From Acanthopleura granulata (taxonomy: Eukaryota; Mollusca; Polyplacophora; Chitonida; Chitonidae), in the NCBI GenBank assembly GCA_016165875.1, contig JABBOT010000005.1, positions 2,816,692 to 2,880,691 on the forward strand: a stretch of 64,000 bases of DNA, in the 5' to 3' direction. A program made the translations under genes and the position numbers. The notes under the pieces were generated by a model. It searched no databases. It worked only from the letters and a program-made list of their open reading frames with translations, and had not been told where the DNA came from. This document shows, piece after piece, positions 27,401-37,985 of the stretch. The stretch's first letter is position 1; the number at the start of each line of letters is the position of its first letter.

Positions 27401-30207
27401 TTAATGGCTCTTTTCTCCTCAGTGCGAGTCAGCCTTGAGAACAGCATTTGTAAACTTGTGTCGTATAAAAATCGCAGTTTCAACATTAATGTGGTGAGGT
27501 TTACACCCCACACTATTATATAGTGATCCAAGTGGGACGTATTCACACATTCATAATTTGTTCAATAGATCTTTTACTTTTCACACATTTCACATCTGGC
27601 AGGCAATTTATACACGAGAATTAGAAGAAAAGATTGCTGTATACATAATAGGCTTTCGACAAAATGCATCATTTACACACACACAAGCTTTTTCAGGACT
27701 TCCGTGGCTCAGTTGCTTAGCGCGCTAGTGCAGCGTAATGACCCAGAAGCCTCCCACCAATGCGGTCGCTGTGAGTTCAAGCCAAGCCCATGCTGTCTTC
27801 CTCTCCGGCCGTACGTGGGAGGGTCCGCCAGCAACCGGATGATCGTGGGTTTCCCCCGGGCTCTGCCCGGTTTCCTTCCACCTTAATGCTGGCCGCCGTC
27901 GTACACGTGAAATATTTTTTGAGCATGGCGTAAAATACCAATCAAACCGATTAGTCACAGGCTTTAACAGAATAATATTTTTCCATAAACTTCACGCTTC
28001 CATCAAATCAATCTCCATCTTTCAGAACTCTGTGACACACGCGCGTCGACTATACCAGAGCCTATACCACTACCTACTTACCGCCTAAGCATAGGGATTA
28101 TAGAGACAAATCCCCCAAGAAATATTAATAAAGGCAAACGTACTTTTCGGCTGTTGCACATTATGTGGTTGTCACTAAAAGGTTTCTCCCATTCTTGTCG
28201 CTCATTCCTTGGCGTTAGGTAACTCGTGGTGAAAATCATTAGGCAGAAATGTTTGTATATATTTATGCTTAGGTTTGACTTTGTACTTAGCAATTTTTCT
28301 GTCATATGACGACGAGGAGTCTTTAGAATTAAGAGGGACTGACAAGCAGCATTTGCATCATTATTGTCATCATCATCAGTTATCCTGTGTCATTGGGGAA
28401 ATGAATATGCGACGTTTTCCCATATGTCAATCACTGATTCCTTAACGAGAGCTCAGGTTTCTGCTACTGTTGAATGTAATACACTGTCAGCCCACAATGA
28501 TCAGGGACGGTGCATTATAGAAAGGATTCCACAAAGAAAGATATGCGCGGTATAATATTTGTCCAGATGTCAAATGCTGATGTTTTCTGAGCTGACACAT
28601 GCCCGCAGATCCTCTATGTTCACATATCTCCCTAAACAAGATCAGTCAAAACCAGCTTGCAGTGTCTGGAAAATCAATTGGAAAAGTCATTCTGCGGGCG
28701 TATTTATTCATAGCTTTTCTGTTTTCTGGGCAACTGGGATCTTCGCCAAAGCGAAATTTGCAAAACTTCCACGGTGCAGTTACATTTACCAACTGCCTTT
28801 CGCACTACTTATGTCAGTCGTCTGTAATATTTACTTGAAAATTCTTCGTTTCAACAGTCGCATGACTCACAGAGATCATCTCTTAAGCTGTTGAAACTTG
28901 TATTTCTTCATTTCGGTTTTCATGACAGAAAGACGACCGTTGTTGAAAGGTGGGAATGGTCCCCAATCTGCTACAACTAACAAGAGAAAGTATATGCAGA
29001 TACAGGGAAGTTGGTGACAAGTTTTGGAGTACAGATGGATGGGCATGTAGAATATAATCTGATTCAAAATTCCCTTCCGTGCCTCACTGGCTCAAAGGAA
29101 AAATAAAACACCTACATCTGTGCGTGTAGCTCGCATCAATCTGACAGTATTATGTGCGAACAGTATTCGATCACATTCACGGCACAATAATTATATCAAC
29201 CTAGAATGTGTGGAGAGCTAACAACGCTCGGTCTATTTAAGTCTTTGTCAGAATCATTTTCTGTCAACCGCGGCGTTTTATCTGCTATAGCTGTTGCGCC
29301 TGCATAATTAGATATGCATAATCCCGTGATTCGAGATGGAGAATTTCCGTGTAGGCATTATTCCGATCATCCCAGAGATCGATGGAGGCCCCATCTCCTG
29401 TGACACAACATGCCGTGCATGACGTAGGAGCATGCCTAATGGCTCATTTAATTTCAATATCACTCTACGGTGGTAGTTTTCAGAGAAATTTACAAAAGGA
29501 CCTATTTCCATCACGATGACATTTTTGAAGCTCAGTTGACACAGGATTAACATAAGAGATAAAATTATTCCCTGCCTCCAGTTCCAATGCGCAAGCGCAC
29601 GAACAGCTACCGATCGATCCATGCATGTCTATCTCAGTGGAAAATTTCCACTGAGACAAATTTTATAGTTTGCCCCTAACATACTGATCTCCTCTCCGCA
29701 GAGCGAGATATTTTAAATACTCTGCATGATGAATAAAGCAAATTTACTTTTCTCTCATAACATTGTATGAAGGTATGTTACGCGTGAAAAAAGAAAACAG
29801 AGCTACCCAATAACAACGAACAAACCGCCCCCCCCCTCAGTCCCCACCGCCTTGTTTGATTCTTCCTGATACGTATTCAGCAAATAGAATATAATACAGT
29901 AATAACGTCTCAGTTTGAAAGCAACCAAATATTTTTTTAATAAAAATGAGGCGAATATCAAAACAACTGCTCACTCACTTCTACAGGAAAAGGTAATGAC
30001 CTAACAAGGTAAGCAAGAAAAAGAACAAACAAAATGAAAGGGAAAATGAAACATACCTCCTCCATTTTTATAGCAGAGATATGGGAATCTCCACACGTTT
30101 CCCAGACCCACAGAGAAGCCGACACAAGCCAGCAGAAAGTCGATCTTTCGGGCCCATGTCTGGCGTTGTTCCATTTTAGGTTGCCCTCTTTCCAAATTCT
30201 TCTCCAT
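5409..30207 (-). CDS. SLC6 Na+/Cl- dependent transporter, creatine/taurine/GABA-transporter-like (complete, 13 coding exons)
   Basis: A plasma-membrane symporter of the SLC6 (SNF) family that would import a small zwitterion with Na+ and Cl-. Thirteen exons join in phase with GT-AG borders to give 638 residues, normal for the family. TM1 (about 23-44) carries [19 protein letters not shown], with Gly where monoamine transporters have Asp, so the substrate is amino-acid-like. EL2 has the conserved pair Cys135/Cys144 and six N-glycosylation sequons (143, 155, 165, 178, 188, 192). Ion-site residues are present: Gln303 and Ser307 (TM6), Asn339 and Ser343 (TM7), Asp407 and Ser408 (TM8). Phe78 replaces the chloride-site Tyr of GAT-1, as in creatine and glycine transporters. 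TM8 ([14 protein letters not shown]) also resembles creatine transporters. The substrate is inferred, not shown. The first in-frame ATG at 30207 was chosen; 28 open codons lie upstream without another ATG. A possible AATAAA signal lies near 3922, about 1.5 kb past the stop. Confidence 0.93.
5916..6095 (-). CDS. SLC6 exon 12: TM12
   Basis: Acceptor CTTCCTTAG|GTGATC, donor GTGGAG|GTAAGC, exactly 60 codons (523-582). Carries the family signature [13 protein letters not shown] before TM12. Confidence 0.94.
6479..6579 (-). CDS. SLC6 exon 11: TM11
   Basis: Acceptor TTTTTCAG|GTGTGA, donor ACCATA|GTGAGT, 101 bp, phase 1 in and 0 out. Encodes residues 489-522, including [17 protein letters not shown]. 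Confidence 0.93.
6821..6920 (-). CDS. SLC6 exon 10: TM10
   Basis: Acceptor CCTTGCAG|GGCGGC, donor TTTATG|GTAGGA, 100 bp, phase 0 in and 1 out. Encodes [15 protein letters not shown], the conserved TM10 start. Confidence 0.94.
6921..8079 (-). other. SLC6 intron 9
   Basis: 1.16 kb between exons 10 and 9, with GT-AG ends. I see no repeat or coding signal in it. Shorter introns 10-12 (6580-6820, 6096-6478, 5580-5915) are likewise plain. Confidence 0.85.
8080..8217 (-). CDS. SLC6 exon 9: end of TM8 and TM9
   Basis: Acceptor TTTGTCCCAG|TTTGTC, donor ACAGAG|GTAAGG, 46 codons (410-455). Begins [16 protein letters not shown], a creatine-transporter-like motif, and ends LIGLSMVTE. Confidence 0.94.
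8285..8720. repeat. 34-bp minisatellite in SLC6 intron 8
   Basis: Unit GGAATAAAGCTAGCCTATCA + TGACAACTGGGAAT. About four copies at 8417-8545 are nearly identical, with decayed copies down to about 8720. One copy at 8288 is separated from the rest by a SINE fragment. Confidence 0.88.
8329..8415 (-). mobile_element. SINE tail fragment inside a minisatellite
   Basis: TTTATTTGATTGGTGTTCTA, then ATGTTTCACTTATATGACTG and GGGAGGAAACCGCGCGGA. It lies between copies of the GGAATAAAGCTAGCC repeat in SLC6 intron 8. Confidence 0.75.
9524..9636 (-). CDS. SLC6 exon 8: EL4 and start of TM8
   Basis: Acceptor GTAAACAG|GGCCTGG, donor AGTCAG|GTAAGA, 113 bp, ending in phase 0. Encodes [13 protein letters not shown] and the TM8 sodium-site motif LLGLDSQ (Asp407, Ser408). 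Confidence 0.94.
10844..10968 (-). CDS. SLC6 exon 7: TM7
   Basis: Acceptor CTGTTTTAG|GGATTG, donor TCCG|GTGAGT, 125 bp. Encodes residues 330-371, with Asn339 and Ser343 in TNSFTS and the conserved [18 protein letters not shown]. Confidence 0.94.
12345..12482 (-). mobile_element. SINE copy, minus, head missing
   Basis: Tail and core present: CATTTGATTGGTGTTTTACA, AATATTTCACTTATATGACA, GGGCAGAGCCCGGGGGAA and CCATCCGCAGGTTGTTGG. It lies in SLC6 intron 6. Confidence 0.8.
14818..14921 (-). CDS. SLC6 exon 6: TM6
   Basis: Acceptor GTTACAG|GTGTGG, donor TACAG|GTAAAT, 104 bp, phase 0 in and 2 out. Encodes [18 protein letters not shown], with Gln303 and Ser307 of the chloride site, then ALGSYNKF. Confidence 0.94.
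15640..16295. repeat. 42-bp minisatellite in SLC6 intron 5
   Basis: About 13 copies of CCTCTGAGCTATAGCAAACC + TCACATTACCCTGTTCCACACG. The three copies at about 15969-16095 are most alike. The 14-codon period keeps a minus frame open, which explains long apparent ORFs here. Confidence 0.92.
16830..16893 (+). mobile_element. SINE tail fragment, degenerate
   Basis: Only the 3' end is visible: GTATAAGTGAAACATTCTTA, then a diverged stretch and CAGTCAAATAAATAAATAG. Confidence 0.45.
17283..17417 (-). CDS. SLC6 exon 5: TM5
   Basis: Acceptor CTCTCTAG|GTCATG, donor GCTCAG|GTGAGT, exactly 45 codons (251-295). Contains YFTATSPY and the loop [14 protein letters not shown], which matches the creatine/taurine transporter pattern. 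Confidence 0.93.
18460..18491. repeat. T/C-rich simple sequence
   Basis: (TTTTC)n followed by 14 or so T in SLC6 intron 4. Confidence 0.9.
18593..18725 (-). CDS. SLC6 exon 4: TM4
   Basis: Acceptor TTTACTGCAG|GCTCAAAG, donor GGCAAG|GTGAAA, 133 bp, ending in phase 0. Encodes residues 206-250, with the family motif [12 protein letters not shown] and the following [13 protein letters not shown]. Confidence 0.93.
20239..20572 (-). CDS. SLC6 exon 3: TM3 and glycosylated extracellular loop 2
   Basis: Acceptor TCTAACAG|GTATTGG, donor GGGA|GTAAGT, 334 bp, phase 1 in and 2 out. Encodes TM3 with the conserved Tyr of [10 protein letters not shown], then EL2 with Cys135/Cys144 and six sequons. The first sequon (Asn143-Cys144-Thr) overlaps a disulfide cysteine. 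The loop between the second Cys and TEFWE is long and serine/asparagine rich. Confidence 0.93.
21192..21323 (-). CDS. SLC6 exon 2: TM2
   Basis: Acceptor TTATCAG|GTGCC and donor CAGG|GTAAGT, phase 1 at both ends, 132 bp. Encodes residues 51-94, including GAFLIPYF and the LGQF motif with Phe78 at the chloride-site position. It follows an 8.7 kb first intron. Confidence 0.93.
22000..22180. repeat. Dispersed repeat, copy A
   Basis: Shares the order TGTCCTAATTTATTAC, TTGTGATTACTGATTTGGAA + CGCC, GTTGACCACGGATGTAC and ACGCCTAA with 37830-37985. Diverged, no frame. Lies in SLC6 intron 1. Confidence 0.55.
23687..23940 (+). mobile_element. SINE copy, plus, near full length
   Basis: tRNA-like head GGTTAGCGCGCCAGCGCAGC, B-box-like GTGAGTTCAAGTTC, core GGCCGTACGTGGGAAGGTCC, then CATAATGCTGGCCGCCGTGG and a tail ending CAAACAATCAAATAAAA. 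Only the first bases of the head are lost. It lies in SLC6 intron 1. Confidence 0.85.
24189..24301 (-). mobile_element. SINE tail and part of core, minus
   Basis: ATTTATTCATTATTTATCTG, CACTCGAGAATATTTCTCTT, CGACGACAGCCAGCATCACG and CGACCATCCGCAGGTA. Diverged, in SLC6 intron 1. Confidence 0.7.
27695..27951 (+). mobile_element. SINE copy, plus, full length
   Basis: Best view of the family. The head is GGACTTCCGTGGCTCAGTTG with the A-box-like segment GGCTCAGTTGCTTAG. The B-box-like segment is GTGAGTTCAAG. The core holds TCTCCGGCCGTACGTGGGAG and GGGCTCTGCCCGG, and the tail is GGCGTAAAATACCAATC. Pol III promoter boxes show the tRNA origin. It lies in SLC6 intron 1. Confidence 0.9.
29632..29656. 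repeat. 25-bp perfect palindrome
   Basis: TCTCAGTGGAAA, a single A, then TTTCCACTGAGA. About 0.4 kb downstream of the donor side of SLC6 exon 1. Function unknown; it could be an intronic regulatory palindrome or chance. Confidence 0.6.
30057..30207 (-). CDS. SLC6 exon 1: N-terminus and TM1
   Basis: Encodes residues 1-50 plus the first base of Gly51. The donor reads GGAG|GTATGT. The ATG at 30207-30205 is the first in the frame after a stop near 30294; a second ATG at 30174 would leave only seven residues before the conserved Trp. The open frame continues upstream to about 30291 without ATG, so an alternative 5' exon could lengthen the N-terminus. Confidence 0.88.
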
Positions 30208-30290
30208 CTGTGTTTCCTTTTTAACAACGGTATTTGCCAACGATTTTTCGTCGCTGAACGAAAACGATTTGTTTTTAATCGCTCCGTTCT

Positions 30291-31030
30291 GCTACTAAAC
30301 GAGGAACTAAAGGAAATTTCGAACCTGTTCCGACCGCTAGGTTGTGGTCGGGACAACGATATGATCTTTGTGGAAGTCGCCTGAAGCTGCAAGGCTCTCA
30401 CCAAATTCTATGAAGACGATGAGAACGGTGGTCGATCTGACTGGGAGAGATTCTGTAAGCAGAAACACAAAACAGGACGTGATCAATGTCGGTTGAGTAT
30501 AGGCGAACTAAGAAGCGCGATCAGACTACTTAATAAATATATTCGGTGTGCAGTCAATGTAAATATTACGCCTCGTTGCGTCTTTACTAAGCCGTTGTCA
30601 CGGGAGATTTTCGCAACAATTAACTAAAGCTACAACCACACACACTAATGTTAACAACAGCGATGGTTTCGGTGAACATCAGTGTATCCTCACCTAGAAT
30701 ACGCCTGTACTAACTGGGGAGATCAGTATCGAGAAGCAGGGTTTATAGACAGAGCTGGCTCTGAGCGATCGTGACGCTGCGACTCGGGTATTCGGAGAAT
30801 ACTGACCGCCGAGGAAAGACGTCTGTATAGCTGGCAGTGAAATCCGGGAAATGAAATCCTTTGTTTGTGCCGGGAGATGCAGGCAGAGCTGTGCCTGGTT
30901 GGACTGAATCCAAGAGGCTAACTGAGGGCAGCGGCGGAGTGAGTGGTCGCCATCGACAGTGATAGGGCTTTGATGAATATGCAGAGGCTTACAAATGGGG
31001 GTACTTGCCTGAAGCGAGCGGGACAAAAAT
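30291..31030 (-). promoter_or_regulatory. Possible promoter and 5' leader of the SLC6 gene
   Basis: Immediately upstream of exon 1 lies a relatively CpG-rich block (about 30700-31030) in an otherwise AT-rich spacer. On the minus strand it has a TATA-like CTATAAACC near 30745 and a donor-like CTAG|GTGAGG ending at 30694. An acceptor-like TTTAG lies at about 30295. A non-coding first exon spliced to the coding exon is therefore plausible. This rests on composition and consensus-like sites only. Confidence 0.25.
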
Positions 31031-32040
31031 AGCCATTACACTTCGATACCATACACGCCAGGCGGCATGTTGGAGCATTGATTTTCTTAGCGGCAGTTTA
31101 GTGTCTGAAGGAAACGGGGGAAATTGGGACAAGACGTACAAGGAAACCGAAATCTTGACATATGTAAAACTTTAACGTGCCGCTTTTAATGTTTAACATT
31201 ATTTGAAAATTACAAGACTGGTCTAGACAAACAATTAAAGGTTTTACTAATATTATATAATGAGGAAAAATGCCATTTTACCCAAAGACAGGTCATATAA
31301 AGCAACATAGCTTATATGTGTGCACGAGACACTTCTCTGTGAGTATAAAACACGTGAATTGACTAGAGATCATGAAATGCGTCACATGAGGGTAAGTTCG
31401 TCATGAAGTTACTTGTCAAAAGGACGTGGTTTATTATGGGTGTTCTGGTTCCGTCCACAGGTAATACTAAGCACTGGCATATAACTGAAATTACAGGACA
31501 CGGTGTTAAACTGAATCCTCAGTAAACAAACACTATAGCTGTATAAAGCGCCAATTTCCCGAACAATTGGAGGTTAGCGCTTTACTGTTAAATCGATTTT
31601 AGCTGAGTCATTCTCCAGTAAGACGACTAGGCACTTTATATCGGCTGCGAGGACCTGCAATATGAAAAGACACGGCCCAGGTTTGAACCTTATATTATTA
31701 ACAGACGTCGACTGTTAAAGTACTCTGTACATACATGCCACTTGGATGTTACAATGTACACTACAATTTGAGGCAGAATTATGGAACAATATGCAATTGA
31801 GGAAATGCTGAGGAATGATCTCAGTCAGTGAAGTGTCGGTGCCATATACACTACCTCTAACCTCTGACACAAGCACTTATGCACCAGACGACATTACATG
31901 TATATTATTTCGATTCTTCGGTTTTGACGTGTGAACTGTTCACATCTGCTATGCCGTAAATGTCTATGTTGTTATGTTTAAGCACAGTTTATCCAAATAA
32001 GTTCAACTAAGTCGGTTCACACTATATTAATTTACATGAC

Positions 32041-32119
32041 ATGTTTTGTTTTGTGTGTGTGTTGTTTTTTTGTGTTTTTTTTGGTTTTTTCGTTGTTTTG
32101 GTTTTTTTCTTCGCTGTTG
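32041..32119. repeat. T/G-rich low-complexity tract
   Basis: A long run of TTTTG and GTGTG-like words in the spacer upstream of the SLC6 gene. No gene signal. Confidence 0.85.
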
Positions 32120-35001
32120 CTCTTGTTTAATTGGTGTGGGTAAGAATTAGACGAGAAACAAATAGGCCTATCCCGTGTGGATTTAGTTTTATGTTACACA
32201 AATCGTCAGATTGGAGGGCGTTGTTATCTCCCCTTGAATAACAATCCGGGGGAAAAACGATGGCTCACTGTGAAGGACAACATTTATATTCGAGTTAAAA
32301 AGAACATATATATATGAGTGTATACCCGCTATATATGTACCCCTTTATACACGGTAAGATTTGTTTAATTTAGAAGTCAACAAATCGCATTTGAAATGGC
32401 GTCGAATTCGTATACTAAATACTGATCAACCACTGGTAAAAAGGAGTCTTAAGAAATGTTTTATTGCCACTGAACGATGTAGATGTATGAAATTTGTAAC
32501 CAATCATGAATGCAGAGAAGGATGGGCACAACATATACCGGAAGCAAATCTCGCACAAATATAACAAACCGTCTTCCTGGCAACGCCACCTGCTAGAGCG
32601 CAATGGTAATTCCATGCAAGGTTTTGATTTGTATCAGCAAATCCAAAAATTACCGGCAGAGATATGTTCATATGGAAAAGAAAAGTTCGCATAAATATTG
32701 AGAAATGTGGCCCGTGGCGTCACCTGTGCTCGTTCTCTAACGAAAAGCAATGACAAAACTCGATTTTTTGGTCAGGTCACATACATTAAATTTGAAAGCA
32801 TTTCGAACGTTGTTGATACAAAGTAGACAATTGTTGAACACTATAAATGGACTTTGAAGCCATTTTAGCTGACTCATCCTCACGGAAGTGGAGTACGTGG
32901 CTTTATATCGGCTTTGAAAACAAATGAAGGAACGGCATTATACACTTTGGAACCTTTTCTATTAACAGAATTCGATTATCAAAACACAGCGCCTAAATAT
33001 CTTCTGTAATTACAATATACACATTATAAGTTCTCTCTGCTCTTGGCATGCAGGTAGCTTGAATTAAAGAAACCCGGGACCAGATTATATGCTGCGTTGT
33101 TTGTGTGCAATGTTGTTTGAACTAACTATATGCGGTGTATTCAGTATGTTCATTGTCCTTGGCACACTTTACAACTCACACTCAAAGCCATGTGTGTTAG
33201 CCACAACCTGGCTGAAATATTGCCGAAGAGGCTTTAAGCCTCATTCATTCCTGACATATGTAGAAATATGCTATTCCTGCTCTATACACTATAACAGCAT
33301 ACGGAATATTGTGGTCCTCTAGTTACCTAATTCCGTTTGGTGTAAAAAACTGGATAATCATAATAGGCGCTCTAGAATATACATACATGCTACAACGCTT
33401 TGTATTTTGTGAACAGTTATGCCTCTGACAAACGATTTCAAATATATAAGTAAAAAAATCGACGTTTTAGTGGTCGTACTATAGTTATGAGGACATGTGG
33501 CCTCGACACGTGTCAAGTGGAAGCCCGGGATATAGTCAAGTCATGAAAACCCACCGCATTACATTTGTCCTACATGACAACGTACTCTCGATTTACATGC
33601 AGCTGAAAGATTAGATTTGTCAACTTGCATAGCTAGTATATACTGTGTCTACATGAGTGATGATCTTCGAGCGAAACCGCTATAGTCGTCCAAATATATA
33701 TATTCAAGAAAAATTCCTTCCATACAAAAAAATGGTTCCGGACTGCTGGGTATCGCTCTTACCTGTTACCTGTCCCACTGGAGCACAGGGCCTTACATCC
33801 TCCTTCTCTACCTCTCACTGGGTTAAAATGTCTTCTACAAATGTCTTTCACTTCCCGTTTTATTCGATCTCAATGCACATGTGATGGACTCAACGTTATG
33901 GGCGTGGTTGTAGGTTTATTTTTCAATATATGGTCGATAGAGACACGTGATCAACGCGTCATCTGTCTATCATCCAGATGTAACTTCAGGAAAGATTATA
34001 ACTGTACACTGTGAATCAGAAACTCTCTAACGATAGTTTCTTTTTGCCCCGCGAAAAAAAAAACTGTTGTATGTCAAAACAAATTCCTCATAGAGCAGAA
34101 AACAAGTGTCTGCAAGCTATAATAGATGTCATCAAAAGCAGTGAAAGTAAGCGAGCAGTTTTGGAGAATACTTACGTTGCATATAGGGAAAAGTGGCTAT
34201 TTCTTAAACTCACAGTTAACAGCAGTGGTTTTGAAGTAGTTCACCCGGGTTACCCGGTACCTCGACCTACCTCCCCAAAGATAAATCATTTCTGACCACC
34301 CTTTCTGACCTTTTAGTAACATCAATGGCAGGACTTACCTGTGTAGTCCTCAGCAGATTCCAGACCAGTCTAGAAATCCGACAGAAAATCTCCCCATCCA
34401 ACAGCAGACGATACCATTTAGAGTAACAACTTTGCATTCGATCTAAATTCATTCCAGCGAAGTTAACAAAACGTTATCTGTTATGACATTCCTAAATCCG
34501 TTGCCTATTTTCTCTGGACGTAACATTACTAAGACGAACATCCAATGCTATCAGAGCAACTGCTGAAACAAACAGCGCATAATCTTGTTACATTAATAAC
34601 TCGTAAAAAATGAACTTCTCAGCCAACACTTTGAGAGGACGTATATTTGACGTCACGTTGCGACCTGGTTTCCTGCAGTCCTTACCAGTTTCTTTGTTTT
34701 CAGACTCGTATAGCTACACAATGATACACTTGCTAAGAAAGGATAAACAGTTTGAGCCATATGGTCTTAAATTATACGTGAAAGTTAATCGTTTAAATTG
34801 CGGGAAAGTTTAGGCATGATTCTATTTTACTGCATCGCATAGAAATGAATGGGGTTTTCACTTAAATCTTTACGTTCAGAAATGTCTCGAATATCTTCTT
34901 GTTTCGTGGCAATACGACTAAGTTGTGCGTTTTACGGTCATGAAAATATGACCATACCTTACATGTTAATTTCAAAAATTTAAACCATTTTTTTATTTTA
35001 C

Positions 35002-35268
35002 TTTATTTATTTATTTGTTTGATTGGTGTTTTACGCCGTACTCAAGAATATTTCACTTATACGACGACTGCCAGCATTATGGTGGGAGGAAGCCGGACAG
35101 AGCCCACAGGAAACCCACGACCAACCGCATGTTGCTGGCCGACACTACCACGTACAGCCGGAGGGGAAGCCAGCATGAGCTGACTTGAAATAGCGACCGC
35201 ATTGGTGGGCGGCTTGTGGGTCATTACGCTGCGCTGGTACGCTAACCAACTGAGCCACGGAAGCCCCC
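35002..35268 (-). mobile_element. SINE copy, minus, full length
   Basis: Reads from tail (ATTTGTTTGATTGGTGTTTT) to head (CTAACCAACTGAGCCACGGA) with every family block present. The target may be duplicated in the A/T-rich flanks (ATTTTACTT and ATTTTCTTTACT), but this is not clear-cut. Confidence 0.9.
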
Positions 35269-37829
35269 ATTTTCTTTACTTAGTGATAAAGATCTTTTTG
35301 GTTGCGATATTGTAGGCTACCTCTCGCTTCTTCGAGTGGCGCGTCAGCACAGCAAGAGTTACACTTAATTTTTCGCGCTACGTTACACATTATTTCACTG
35401 GCAAGCACCGTCCTACAGCAAACCGGGCTGTTGTCGCGCCATGGGTAATGTTGCTGTTGTTGTTGTTGTACTGTAGAGCAGTTTAAGTATTTCTCAATGA
35501 TCACAGAAACCAAGCAATTTTTACATTTCTTTGGACACAAACTACGGGCACTCCTGTCTCGGTAGAGCTGGGCACGGAGAGCCCAGTGCCTGGTTCTGCT
35601 GAGTGCTTGTGACGCAAAACATGCCAGCTTTCATGCTCAAACTGTTACTGGTACCTGAATTCTGGTCGCTTCGTTCAGTTCTCTGGTACGTTATGCTGCC
35701 TTTCTACCCCGCAAGACAAAATGTCTATAACAGGATCGGGAATTTCTTTTCTTGGGTCCACTGCACATCCAGAAAACACGATTACACCACTTTGCAAATC
35801 AAATAAAACCCTATCTTGAACTTTGAGCAGACGACAGTTGTCGCGAGTAAATATTTGTTGCCGTTCGTCAGTTCATAAATTTTATGACTTAAAACTCAAG
35901 AAATAAAAAACGAAACACACAGATGTAAGGCTATCAGGAATATTATGGATACTCGATTTAAGGTTCGAAGACAAAGAAAGTAACAGTCAGCAGACTAGGT
36001 AGACAAACACAATTACGACTGTGCCGTTTAAAATAAGGAGGGTGTTTTAGCAGGCCTACCATCAGTCTTGGAATGTCACGGCTGTGTTTTTGTAATTAAC
36101 CTGTCGGCCTATTTACAGAACAGCACTTGGAGTTTAGACTGTCATTTTTCGCACCGTTTCACTGCTCGTCCCACTGTACATGGCGTATAAAGCGAAAACG
36201 TCATATCAAAATAATCGCCACGCTATAAACTCATATTACGATATATACTCATATTAGTATAAACTATGATATTTTTTTAATTATTGCATGTTACTGGACA
36301 CCGTTTTTCATACTTTCTAAGCGCCTGGACTTATGTCACATTTTTATTTCCATTCACGTTCTTTCATCAAGAAACGTGATCGCCTGATGAGGGCTCGTCA
36401 GTTCTGTTTGGACACAAACCATTCCTGAACCAGTATAAACCGGTTCGAAACGTCAAGCGTACCAGGTACAAAACAACCCATGTAGTCATACACTGTACGA
36501 CAGCGCGTGTATCCTGTTTAACTTATTTTTTTTATCGACCAGATGTATATTTTCTCAGTCCTTCCTCGCTTATACAACTGCCCTGAGCCAGGACCAGGGA
36601 ATTAAGCGAATCCGGAAGAAGGACATATTGTGATGGTAGGCCTACCACAATGTTCACATCTATAAGCCTATAAAATTCTGCCCTAATAAGAGAGTTGTTC
36701 ATTTACCTCCCACAAATACTGACTATATACCGTTATATTAACACTTACTTTAAGACGATTTAAAGTAGGTCTTGCGAAGTGACATGCGTTTTCAAAATGG
36801 CGACATGTCATGATAGGCCTACACATTTTGTACACTTCGTCACATACGAAAGTGTTTTTCTTGTTAAATAGTAAGTAAATAGTTGGGTTTGTTTTATGAA
36901 AAGAAAAAGGAAAACCGGATTTGGGTCTACATCCGTTTACGTGATAAACTTTGTCTCTCTAGCCTCTGCCGCCCAAGGCGCCCTCTCTGGATGCATGCGC
37001 AGCATTCAGGTACATGTAAATGGACAGTTCCTGACCGGATAATAATACAGATTGGCATGTATAAACTAGAAAAAAAAAACAACATAACGTGCCCGAATTC
37101 GGATAAATTTATTCATTTATTTATATATTTATTTTTTTCATTTATATATTTACTTATTCCATCGATTGATTGTTGTTTAACACAAAATCTTACATGTTTA
37201 CGATGGCGCTGTGTTTGCGGCTACTAAAGTTCCCTTGAAACATGAGAGGGATGACATCTATGAGTCGTGCGCCCTACTCTCGACCACTGTCACCAAGCTA
37301 GCCCCAAGAACACTAAGTACGGAGGCGCCATGTGTTTAGCCACTGATCCCAAAGTCAATATACACTATTAGATTACAATGATTAGAAGATCAATATGAAT
37401 TTGACTTATATGACGGCGAACAGATTAGTTGGTGAAGAAAGACCTACGTGTGTACTGGCCTAAGCTGACATAGACGACTGCATGGGAACCACGGCGCTTT
37501 ATCATATTTCTGTGTAATAAGTGCAACTCTTTACCGTATGTCGACCGTTCAAACAGATATGATTTCCACGAAATTTCGATTTGATCGCATGGAATGTCCA
37601 TAGGCATTTCTGAGACACTAATAATAAATATGACAGAAACAAACTGCTTGGTCATATCCTCGCCCTGATCAATTAGACTAGCATGTATGGGTGATGAAAC
37701 GGGTGAGTTCAAGTTACATATGTTGCTTGTATACCTTACGCAAAAGAAAGTTTGCAGCTAGAATTGTTCGCTCGTTCGGTTGTTTGCTTGTTCAGGTGTT
37801 TGCTTGAGGCTGTATATATGCCTTCTGAA

Positions 37830-37985
37830 AACTGTCCGCTGCTTCTTTTTGCGTGAATCCGTCCTAATTTTTACATTTTATGTATTTTCTAGGTTCTTTG
37901 ATTCTTGCGATTATTGACCCGGAACGCCTATTTTTGGTTGACGGCTGGTATACAAATGTCCGTTTCGACGCCTAAGTTCTCAACA
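37830..37985. repeat. Dispersed repeat, copy B
   Basis: CGTCCTAATTTTTACA, TTGCGATTATTGACCCGGAA + CGCC, GTTGACGGCTGGTATAC and ACGCCTAA, matching copy A at 22000-22180. Confidence 0.55.

Larger units (their letters stand above)
21324..30056 (-). other. SLC6 intron 1 (8.7 kb)
   Basis: The largest intron, typical for a first coding intron with regulatory content. It holds SINE copies at 23687, 24189 and 27695, dispersed repeat copy A, a poly-C run near 25120 and the palindrome at 29632. No alternative exon was recognised. Confidence 0.85.

Noticed and set aside
29958..30404. 148-codon minus frame over SLC6 exon 1
   Set aside because: It is the shifted frame of the real exon; only the other frame encodes the TM1 motif.
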